Shown here in pieces: positions 17,792 through 24,289 of a stretch of 34,105 nt of DNA. Every line of letters starts with the position of its first letter. Position 1 is the stretch's first letter. The notes below the pieces were generated by a model, which made no database searches, was not told the DNA's origin, and saw nothing but the letters and a program-made list of their open reading frames with translations. Both the position numbers and the translations under genes were made by a program. This stretch comes from an uncultured Prevotella sp. (GTDB taxonomy: Bacteria; Bacteroidota; Bacteroidia; Bacteroidales; Bacteroidaceae): positions 1 through 34,105 of the forward strand of contig CAMKTS010000030.1 of NCBI GenBank assembly GCA_946415755.1, in the 5' to 3' direction.

Positions 17792-20299
17792 TTATTTTTC
17801 TTCTTCTACAGTTTCTCCTTCTGCATCATCGAACTCATCCTCTTCCTGACTCGACATCACTTTGCACACGCTGGCAATGACATCGTTCTTCTTGGCCAGA
17901 TTGATGAGTCGCACGCCCTGTGTAGCACGGCCCATTACGCGGACATCTGCCACTTTGAGACGGATGAGGATACCACTCTTATTGATAATCATCAGGTCGT
18001 TCTCGTCGGTCACCACCTTGATAGCTACCAGACGGCCTGTCTTCTCCGTGATATTGAGCGTCTTCACACCCTTTGCGCCACGTGCCGTCTTTCGGTAGTC
18101 TTCTACTTCAGAACGCTTGCCGTAGCCATTCTCCGACACCACCATGATGGTCTCTGTCTGCGGATCGTTGACACATACCATGCCTACCACCTCGTCATCG
18201 CCGCCATCGAGTCGCATACCGATGACACCCGTGGATACACGTCCCATGGCGCGCACGGCACTCTCGTCGAAGCGCACGGCACGACCGTTACGGTTGGCCA
18301 GCAGCAGCTCGTTGTGGCCGTTTGTCAGACGAACACCCACCACTTCGTCGCCCTCATTGATATTGATGGCGCGAACACCAGCGGCACGCACGTTCTTATA
18401 GGCATCCAGACGTGTCTTCTTGATGATACCCTGCTTGGTGGCAAACACCACGTAGTGCGACTGCAGGAACTCCTCGTCGTTGAAGTTCTTGATGCGCAGC
18501 ACGGCATTGATGGCATCGTCGGGCTCGATGTTGAGCATGTTCTGGATGGCACGCCCCTTCGAGTTCTTGTCGCCCTCAGGTATCTCGTAGCACTTCTGCC
18601 AGTAGCAGCGTCCCTTTTGGGTGAAGAAGAGCAGCGTATTGTGCATGGTGGCAGGATAGATGTACTCGGTAAAGTCGTTGTCGCGATGACGGGCGCCTTT
18701 GGCTCCCACGCCGCCACGTCCCTGAGCGTGGAACTCGTCAAGCTTGGTGCGCTTGATGTATCCCATGTGCGAGATGGTGATGACCACAGGATCGTCGGGA
18801 TAGAAGTCCTCCGCATTGAACTCGTGGTCGAAGGGGATAATCTCCGTGCGGCGCTCGTCGCCATACTTCTCCTTCACCTCCTGCAGCTCGTCCTTCATCA
18901 CCTGCTTGCAGCGCTCTGGGTTATCAAGGATTTCCTGCAGGTCGGCAATGAGCTTCATCAGGTCGTCGTACTCCTGATGCAGCTGGTCGACGCGCAGACC
19001 GGTCAGTTGCGAGAGACGCATGTCTACGATAGCCTTCGACTGCAGCTCGTCCAAGTCGAATCGCTGCTCCAGATTGCGCTGTGCATCGCTGGGGGTCTTG
19101 CTGTTTCTGATGATATGCACCACCTCGTCGATATTGTTCACGGCGATGATCAATCCCTCCAGAATATGGGCACGCTCCTGCGCTTTCTTCAGGTCGTACT
19201 TGGTACGGCGGATGGTGACATCGTGGCGGTGCTCAACGAAGTATTTCACGCAGTCTTTCAGCGAGAGCAGGCGCGGCCGTCCCTTTACCAGTGCGATGTT
19301 ATTTACTGAGAATGAGCTTTGTAGGGCTGTCATCTTAAAGAGCTTGTTCAGCAGCACATTGGCATTGCAGTCACGCTTGCAATCTACCACGATACGCATG
19401 CCCTGACGGCCCGACTCATCGTTCACGTTGGCCACGCCCTCAATCTTGTGCTCATTGGCCAGGTCGGCGATGTATTTCACGAGGTCGGCCTTGTTGACAC
19501 CGTAGGGAATCTCCGTCACCACAATCTTGTCGTGGGTCTCGGTGGTCTCTATCTCAGCCTTGGCACGCATCACGATGCGGCCCCTACCCGTCTCGTAGGC
19601 ATCACGCACACCGGCCAATCCATAGATATAGGCACCCGTAGGGAAGTCGGGGCCGGGTATGTACTGCATCAGGCCGTCGGTATCGATGTCGGGATTGTCG
19701 ATGTATGCGCAGCATCCGTCGATGACCTCGCCCAGGTTGTGGGTAGGCATATTGGTGGCCATACCTACGGCAATACCGTTACCGCCGTTTACCAGCAGGT
19801 TGGGAATCTTTGTCGGCATCACGCTGGGTTCCACGAGCGAGTCGTCGAAGTTGTTGACCATATCCACGGTGTCCTTCTCCAGGTCATCCATGATGTGCTC
19901 ACCCATCTTCGAGAGTCGGCACTCAGTGTATCGCATGGCTGCGGGCGAGTCACCGTCCACCGATCCGAAGTTACCCTGTCCGTCTACCAGCGTATAGCGC
20001 ATGTTCCACTCTTGGGCCATACGCACCAGCGCACCATATACCGATGAGTCGCCGTGGGGGTGATACTTACCCAGCACCTCACCTACTACGCGCGCGCATT
20101 TCTTATAAGGTTGAGTCGATACGTTGTTAATGCCCATCATACCATAGAGTATGCGGCGGTGTACGGGTTTGAATCCGTCGCGCACATCAGGCAGGGCACG
20201 TGCCACGATTACTGACATCGAGTAGTCGATGTAGGAAGACTTCATCTCCTCTTCGATGTTGATTTTGATAATTCTGTCGTTGTCGAATGTTTGATCCAT
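17792..20299 (-). CDS. gyrA: DNA gyrase subunit A
   Basis: GyrA cuts and reseals DNA in the type II topoisomerase that introduces negative supercoils. The 835-aa protein has DYSMSVIVARALPDVRDGFKPVHRR, the quinolone region HPHGDSSVYGALVRMAQ (residues 80-96), and the catalytic Tyr124 in AAMRYTECRL. The GyrA box is QGRGGVGAKG in the C-terminal beta-pinwheel, which marks gyrase rather than ParC. The end is acidic (EEDEFDDAEGETVEEE). The residue matching E. coli Asp87 is Gly89, while the Ser83 equivalent is Ser85. The promoter region is shared with the divergent kinase gene. Confidence 0.97.
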   Translation of the reverse strand: MDQTFDNDRIIKINIEEEMKSSYIDYSMSVIVARALPDVRDGFKPVHRRILYGMMGINNVSTQPYKKCARVVGEVLGKYHPHGDSSVYGALVRMAQEWNMRYTLVDGQGNFGSVDGDSPAAMRYTECRLSKMGEHIMDDLEKDTVDMVNNFDDSLVEPSVMPTKIPNLLVNGGNGIAVGMATNMPTHNLGEVIDGCCAYIDNPDIDTDGLMQYIPGPDFPTGAYIYGLAGVRDAYETGRGRIVMRAKAEIETTETHDKIVVTEIPYGVNKADLVKYIADLANEHKIEGVANVNDESGRQGMRIVVDCKRDCNANVLLNKLFKMTALQSSFSVNNIALVKGRPRLLSLKDCVKYFVEHRHDVTIRRTKYDLKKAQERAHILEGLIIAVNNIDEVVHIIRNSKTPSDAQRNLEQRFDLDELQSKAIVDMRLSQLTGLRVDQLHQEYDDLMKLIADLQEILDNPERCKQVMKDELQEVKEKYGDERRTEIIPFDHEFNAEDFYPDDPVVITISHMGYIKRTKLDEFHAQGRGGVGAKGARHRDNDFTEYIYPATMHNTLLFFTQKGRCYWQKCYEIPEGDKNSKGRAIQNMLNIEPDDAINAVLRIKNFNDEEFLQSHYVVFATKQGIIKKTRLDAYKNVRAAGVRAININEGDEVVGVRLTNGHNELLLANRNGRAVRFDESAVRAMGRVSTGVIGMRLDGGDDEVVGMVCVNDPQTETIMVVSENGYGKRSEVEDYRKTARGAKGVKTLNITEKTGRLVAIKVVTDENDLMIINKSGILIRLKVADVRVMGRATQGVRLINLAKKNDVIASVCKVMSSQEEDEFDDAEGETVEEEK

Positions 20300-20519
20300 C
20301 TAATTGATTTACTATTTAACTATTTACAATTTTACAATTTATTTTGCTATTTTACTATTTGACGATTTATGCTTTTATTTTTTCAAAATTTCGCGTTTAA
20401 GGGCATTTTTAAGCCCGCTGGCGCGTTTTTCTTATTTCTAAGAGCGTACAAAAGTACACAATTTCTTTGACACCACGAAACATTTTAAGCAATTTTTAGG
20501 TTTAACGAAAAAAAATGCG
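20300..20519. other. AT-rich divergent intergenic region, gyrA / sensor kinase
   Basis: The stretch holds the two opposed promoters. Next to gyrA (20300-20372) is a run of loosely repeated ACTATTT/ACAATTT words. A small GGGC...GCCC hairpin lies at 20401-20415. I see no further gene. Confidence 0.6.
20449..20480 (-). promoter_or_regulatory. Probable gyrA promoter
   Basis: The minus-strand -7 element TACTTTTG (20456-20449) has a TTTC 20 bp upstream (20480-20477), one base off the -33 TTTG. It leaves a leader of about 140 nt before the gyrA ATG, which is long for this window. Confidence 0.5.
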
Positions 20520-20527
20520 TACCTTTG
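20520..20527 (+). promoter_or_regulatory. -7 element of the sensor kinase promoter
   Basis: TACCTTTG, followed by GCAG, is the standard Bacteroidales -7 box and lies 33 bp before the ATG at 20560. The frame's earlier ATG (20515) would lie upstream of the transcription start, which argues for 20560. No good -33 TTTG is visible. Confidence 0.65.
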
Positions 20528-20559
20528 CAGCCGCAAACAGTAAACCTTGTCCGATTATC

Positions 20560-23370
20560 ATGGAAATAACGATTTATCGCTTGACACTTGTAGTGACTGG
20601 GTTGGCCAACATGGGTATGGCTGCCATACTCATACGACATCTCAGCCGCTTCGCACAATATCCCACCTATCGCCTGACGCGCATCCTTACTGCCATCTGG
20701 GTGATGGCCTTTGCCGTCGGCTATCTGGTGCATGCCGCCTTTGTATGGCGATTCAGCTGGCCTACCGCCGCCTCGGCTCTTACGGTATCCTATTTCCACA
20801 TAGGTGCCCTGTGTTTCAACTGGGGCTATATCTCGCTGCTCGACCCGTCTTATCTGAAGAAGAAGGTGGTAGTGCGCGATGTCTTGCTCTTTGCTGCCTG
20901 CCTCGTGTTCTATTGGGCGGTGGCACTGTTGTGGAATAATGCGCCCAACTTCACGCTGATATCCTACTGCGGCTTCTTCCTGTATGCGCTGTATACCATT
21001 CTGAACTTCTATCGCACCTATAACCGCGTGAGCTACCGGCTGATGAAGATGTCGCTGGGCAATGTCAGCGGCTTTGTGCGATGGATGCAGGTATGCTGCG
21101 ACTACATCGTCCTGTTTGGTGTGGGCAGCGTTGCCGTAACGGGCATTTTCCCCAACGAGCTATGGCCCTTCGTGATATTGCTGACGGCCGGAGTGGGCAT
21201 GTTTGCCTATATGGTCTACTCGCTGGAGAAGTATGGTGCCGTGGTCGACGATGCCACCAAGGCCACCCTCAATGTGGCCGTAAGCGAAAGGCAGAAGAAG
21301 CAGGAAAGCAAGCGTCAGAAGAGCGGTATGGGCCGTGGATTCCAGCTGCTGCTGTTGCTTCTGGCCGTATGGGCAGCCATGACGCTGACATCCTGCCAGG
21401 AAGAACGCCAGGGGAACGCGCAGCAAGTAGAGGTCGACAGCCTGTTCAATGCGGCTCACCGCACCCACGACTACGAGCAGATACTCTTGCTGGCCGACCG
21501 TTTTCAGCAGTCGGGCATGCTCAGTGGCCAGAAGGCAGACTACTGGCGGGGCTATGCCTACTCGCGGATGCGCAAGGTGCGACTGGCAGAAAACGAGTGG
21601 AAAAAGGCCGTGTCGATGGGCATCAAGAGCCACGACGACCTGGAATACTACTCGAAGTCGGCAAACCGGCTGGCAGGACTGCTCTATATGAAGTTCGACT
21701 ACGAGGGCACTATCCGCGTGGCGGTGCCCGCGCTGAACCTGCTGAAGGAGAAAGACTATACGCATAATACCGACTATGCCAACCTGCATACCTTTGTGGG
21801 AAGCTGCCAGACGAAGCTGGGCAACCTTCGCGAGGCCGCCGAGAACTATGCCACCGCCTACACTTACTACGAAGAGCTGACGGAACCCGGCAACGATATC
21901 GACAACTTCTCCAGCTCCATCGTGGGCATCATCAATATCGTCAATGTCTACATCCAGGCCAAGCACTATAGCGAGGCTTACGAGTGGACCATGCGGCTCG
22001 ACAAGATGCTGCAGCGATACAGGGAGCATCCGCAGGCCAACGACGGCTTCATCGACAAGCAATGGGCACGCCTGCACTTCTACCAGGGATATGCACTCGA
22101 AGGAATGGGGCGCAAGGCAGAGGCTGCCAAAGCCTACGACATTGCCAGGAACACCCATTATGCGATGACCGGCGAAGGGCAGATCGAGGCTACCAGCTAC
22201 CTGATATCCGCTCACCGCTGGGACGAGGCTGCCGACAAGTTCAAGCTGCTGGAGGGCATCCTCGAGAAGTACGACATGAAGATGACGCTCGACAACATCC
22301 AGACCTACCTGCTGCCGAAATTCCTGGCCAACGCGGGTGCCCACCGCACCGACTCGGCCATCGCCGTAGGCAACTGGATCTGCCACGTGCTCGACACGGC
22401 CATCGTATGGGAGCGGCAGAATGCAGCCCTCGAACTGGCCACCATCTACGACATGCAGCAGAAGGAGAGGGAGATTGTAGAGCAGCGGGCCACCCTCTCC
22501 CATCAGCGCTTCCGCAGCACCGTCATTACCCTCGTGCTGGTCATCGTCAGCTTCTGCGTGTTCATCTATTTCCGCCACCAGTCGGCCATGCGCCTGGAGT
22601 CGGCCTTCCACGAGCTGGAGATTGCCAACATGCGTGCCGAGGAATCGTCGCGCATCAAGAGTGAGTTCATCCAGCAGATATCCCACGAGATTCGCACACC
22701 GCTCAACATCCTGTCGGGCTATACGCAGGTCATCACGACCCCCGACATCGAGATTGACGAGGATACGATGAAGAACATCAACCGCGAAATCACCGAGAAC
22801 ACCAACCGCATTACCGGGCTGGTAAACAAGATGCTGGAGCTGTCGGATGCCAGGAGCCAGACGGTCATCGAGCGAACCGACACGCTGCCCGCCGTGCAGA
22901 TAGCAGCAGAGGCCGTGGAGGCATCGCAGATAGAGGAAACCCAATATCTGACCTTCGACATGCAGGTATCGGAGCAGGCAGAGCCGGTAGTGCTCACTAC
23001 CAACCACCATGCCGCCGTGCGCGCGCTGTCGCTCATTCTCGACAATGCCCGCAAATTCACGGCTCCTGCCGAATCGCGCATTTCCCACCATCCTGCTGCT
23101 GCGCCAGCCGAAAAGCAGCAGCACGCCACGCTCATCCTACAGGTGACCGACGGCATGCTGCAGTTCATTGTAGAAGATACGGGCATCGGCGTTCCCATCG
23201 ACGAGGCCGACCGCATCTTCGAGGAGTTCGTTCAGCTGGACGAATACTACGACGGCACCGGCATCGGACTCACCGTAGCCCGTTCTATGGCTCGCAGCCT
23301 GGGCGGTGACATCGTGCTCGACACCAGCTATACCAACGGTGCCCGCTTCGTGATGTCACTGCCGTGCTAA
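20560..23370 (+). CDS. Hybrid membrane sensor: 7-TM module + internal lipoprotein signal + TPR + histidine kinase
   Basis: This 936-aa protein is two proteins in one frame. Residues 1 to about 230 hold seven hydrophobic segments, followed by a Lys/Arg-rich linker (about 245-262, probably cytoplasmic). From Met257 a complete lipoprotein signal appears: basic start, a run of six leucines, and the lipobox LTSC with Cys279. Then come about 370 residues of helical TPR-like repeats, probably periplasmic, and a membrane helix at about 655-672. The kinase core follows: H-box SHEIRTP with His709, N-box Asn829, G1 EDTGIGVP (872-879) and G2 DGTGIGL (898-904). There is no receiver domain and no response regulator nearby, so it is an orphan kinase. 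The second part alone would be a typical Bacteroidetes TPR-lipoprotein kinase. The ligand is unknown. Confidence 0.85.
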   Translation: MEITIYRLTLVVTGLANMGMAAILIRHLSRFAQYPTYRLTRILTAIWVMAFAVGYLVHAAFVWRFSWPTAASALTVSYFHIGALCFNWGYISLLDPSYLKKKVVVRDVLLFAACLVFYWAVALLWNNAPNFTLISYCGFFLYALYTILNFYRTYNRVSYRLMKMSLGNVSGFVRWMQVCCDYIVLFGVGSVAVTGIFPNELWPFVILLTAGVGMFAYMVYSLEKYGAVVDDATKATLNVAVSERQKKQESKRQKSGMGRGFQLLLLLLAVWAAMTLTSCQEERQGNAQQVEVDSLFNAAHRTHDYEQILLLADRFQQSGMLSGQKADYWRGYAYSRMRKVRLAENEWKKAVSMGIKSHDDLEYYSKSANRLAGLLYMKFDYEGTIRVAVPALNLLKEKDYTHNTDYANLHTFVGSCQTKLGNLREAAENYATAYTYYEELTEPGNDIDNFSSSIVGIINIVNVYIQAKHYSEAYEWTMRLDKMLQRYREHPQANDGFIDKQWARLHFYQGYALEGMGRKAEAAKAYDIARNTHYAMTGEGQIEATSYLISAHRWDEAADKFKLLEGILEKYDMKMTLDNIQTYLLPKFLANAGAHRTDSAIAVGNWICHVLDTAIVWERQNAALELATIYDMQQKEREIVEQRATLSHQRFRSTVITLVLVIVSFCVFIYFRHQSAMRLESAFHELEIANMRAEESSRIKSEFIQQISHEIRTPLNILSGYTQVITTPDIEIDEDTMKNINREITENTNRITGLVNKMLELSDARSQTVIERTDTLPAVQIAAEAVEASQIEETQYLTFDMQVSEQAEPVVLTTNHHAAVRALSLILDNARKFTAPAESRISHHPAAAPAEKQQHATLILQVTDGMLQFIVEDTGIGVPIDEADRIFEEFVQLDEYYDGTGIGLTVARSMARSLGGDIVLDTSYTNGARFVMSLPC

Positions 23371-23523
23371 GTACACAGCGGGCAGTGCCTCCGGAGCCTC
23401 GTTCGTGCCTTTCTCCACGTCGCCCTTGATGCTCCCGGCATATTCCAGCTCCTCGCTGTAGCGGCGCACCATACCTCGGATGGTGCCCGTCTCAGTCTTT
23501 GATTTCTTGTTGTTTGCTTCCAT
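23356..23523 (-). CDS. Small hypothetical protein (55 aa)
   Basis: The ATG at 23523-23521 opens a 55-codon frame ending in TGA at 23358-23356, overlapping the last 15 bases of the convergent kinase gene. The protein begins MEANNKKSKTETGTIRGMV and continues with RRYSEELEYAGSIKGDVEKG and a Pro/Ala-containing end (APEALPAVYLARQ). It is hydrophilic and has no signal peptide or membrane segment. The composition (no long low-complexity runs) and GC-rich codons look like a real gene, but I do not recognise the family. The upstream DNA is the repeat/palindrome region described separately. Confidence 0.5.
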   Translation of the reverse strand: MEANNKKSKTETGTIRGMVRRYSEELEYAGSIKGDVEKGTNEAPEALPAVYLARQ

Positions 23524-23560
23524 TGTTTTAATGTTGTTTTGTAAATTTAAAATACCGAAT

Positions 23561-23592
23561 CAATCGTTCAATCGTTCAATCGTTCAATCGTT
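23561..23592 (+). repeat. Four exact tandem copies of CAATCGTT
   Basis: The octamer CAATCGTT occurs four times in a row without error (23561, 23569, 23577, 23585). It forms the outer left arm of the nested inverted repeat; three inverted copies (one with a mismatch) lie at 23699-23722. Confidence 0.95.
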
Positions 23593-23722
23593 AAGCCCCA
23601 AAATGGGGTAAAAAATCCTATTTTGTTTTACTATAATATTATATTATAATATAATATTATAGTAAATTTTCCGTCCTTTCAAACCGAAATATGGGCTTAA
23701 CGATTGAATGATTGAACGATTG
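23569..23722. repeat. Nested inverted repeats around a 40-bp AT palindrome
   Basis: The outer arms are 23569-23598 (three CAATCGTT plus AAGCCC) and 23693-23722 (GGGCTT plus three copies of its complement), 29 of 30 matching. Nearly concentric inside them is a perfect 40-bp palindrome of A/T-rich sequence (23627-23666) made of TATAAT/ATTATA words. A further small hairpin CCCCA-AAA-TGGGG lies at 23596-23608. No gene covers this. The geometry could serve as a cruciform, a bidirectional terminator, a small transposable repeat or a replication/plasmid-like iteron site; the sequence does not decide. Confidence 0.9.
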
Positions 23723-23730
23723 AAATCTCG

Positions 23731-23967
23731 CTAGCTCGCTGATTTTACTAGCAACAGACAGGTGTCGATGCTCAAGTTGTTGCTGTAGTACGTTACACCG
23801 TCTTTTTCACGAGATTTTACCGACGACGAAATTTGCACCTGCACCAGGTCACCCTTCTGCAAGTGTAAATTTTCTATCATGCCGGCGCGCTCGCGGTAGG
23901 CTTCGGCATACATCACGTTCTTGCCGTCGGTCAGCAGCATGCCGATAGCCTTCGTCTTACTGGGCAC
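23731..23967 (-). pseudogene. OB-fold-like hypothetical protein, probably N-terminally truncated
   Basis: The frame reads 78 codons from a GTG (23967), preceded at once by an in-frame TAG. An internal ATG gives MLLTDGKNVMYAEAY. The pattern AIGMLLTDG, then ENLHLQKGDLVQVQISSSVKSREKDGVTYYSNNLSIDT, looks like the beta strands of an OB-fold (single-strand DNA-binding-like), but the first strand expected before PSKTKAIG is missing. A second short frame (ATG near 24002) ends at the TAA overlapping this start. This may be a decayed remnant of a longer gene, or a short gene using GTG or the internal ATG. I cannot name the family. Confidence 0.45.
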
Positions 23968-24054
23968 TCCCTAAAAATATCAAGGTTATTCTCATACTTA
24001 ACATTTTTTTGCGATGGAAACTTAGACTTTTTACGGTAGCTGGCAAAAAGTTCG

Positions 24055-24062
24055 TACCTTTG
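24055..24062 (+). promoter_or_regulatory. -7 promoter element of a short transcription unit
   Basis: TACCTTTG followed by CAAC is the canonical -7 box, 17 bp before the ATG at 24080. The -33 position (about 24030) has only a T-rich stretch. Together with the terminator at 24233 it defines a predicted transcript of about 190 nt. Confidence 0.65.
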
Positions 24063-24079
24063 CAACTGAAATCCTGAGG

Positions 24080-24223
24080 ATGCTCACGGCGAGAACCTCA
24101 CTGACGGAAATAAAGAGCCTGCTGGCGGCGCTTAAGTGGCCACATACGACGCTAAAGAGGCACTTTATCCGGATAAAGAGGCACTTTACAGAGCTAAAGA
24201 GGCACTTTGCGGAGCGAGGCTGA
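24080..24223 (+). CDS. Candidate small protein (47 aa) with heptad KRHF repeats
   Basis: ATG 24080 to TGA 24221-24223 encodes 47 aa. The first part is MLTARTSLTEIKSLLAALK. The second part repeats a heptad: LKRHFIR, IKRHFTE, LKRHFAE. It is strongly basic and would form an amphipathic helix with Leu/Ile and Phe at repeating positions. A canonical promoter lies just upstream and a hairpin terminator just downstream, supporting a real unit. However, the repeated part is an exact 21-bp-period DNA repeat, so the frame could be kept open by chance (the opposite strand is also open). It could equally be a leader or sRNA controlling lacI. No family is recognised. Confidence 0.4.
   Translation: MLTARTSLTEIKSLLAALKWPHTTLKRHFIRIKRHFTELKRHFAERG
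24153..24208 (+). repeat. Three copies of TAAAGAGGCACTTT at 21-bp spacing
   Basis: The copies start at 24153, 24174 and 24195, exactly 21 bp apart, with the 7-bp separators differing. Each core is itself an inverted repeat (AAAG-N5-CTTT). The spacing is two DNA helical turns and also seven codons, so it fits both phased operators and a coding heptad. Confidence 0.95.
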
Positions 24224-24232
24224 AAAAAAACA

Positions 24233-24263
24233 GCCATTTCCTTGTGGAGTGGCGTTTTTTTTT
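24233..24263 (+). terminator. Intrinsic terminator upstream of lacI
   Basis: An 8-bp stem (GCCATTTC with GGAGTGGC, including two G-T pairs) with a CTTGT loop is followed by nine Ts (24255-24263). A second hairpin GGCTG-A8-CAGCC (24218-24235) precedes it and overlaps its 5' end. The T run abuts the -7 element of the next promoter. Confidence 0.7.
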
Positions 24264-24272
24264 GTAATTTTG
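24242..24272 (+). promoter_or_regulatory. Probable lacI promoter embedded in the terminator
   Basis: -7 TAATTTTG (24265-24272) and a -33 TTGT (24242-24245) are separated by 19 bp. The ATG is at 24290. The -33 box lies in the loop and stem of the terminator hairpin, so readthrough and initiation could compete. Confidence 0.6.
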
Positions 24273-24289
24273 CAGGGAAATAGGGAAAT

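Noticed and set aside
18314..19309. Long plus-strand frame opposite gyrA
   Set aside because: GyrA is unmistakable on the minus strand; the other frame has no recognisable motif.
21160..23124. A 654-codon open frame on the minus strand opposite the kinase gene
   Set aside because: It mirrors the GC-rich codons of the kinase, has a Val/Gly/His-rich unfamily-like composition, and no promoter; the kinase motifs prove the plus strand.
24153..24208. CRISPR-like array
   Set aside because: Repeat cores of 14 bp with 7-bp separators are far too short for CRISPR spacers, and no cas gene is near.
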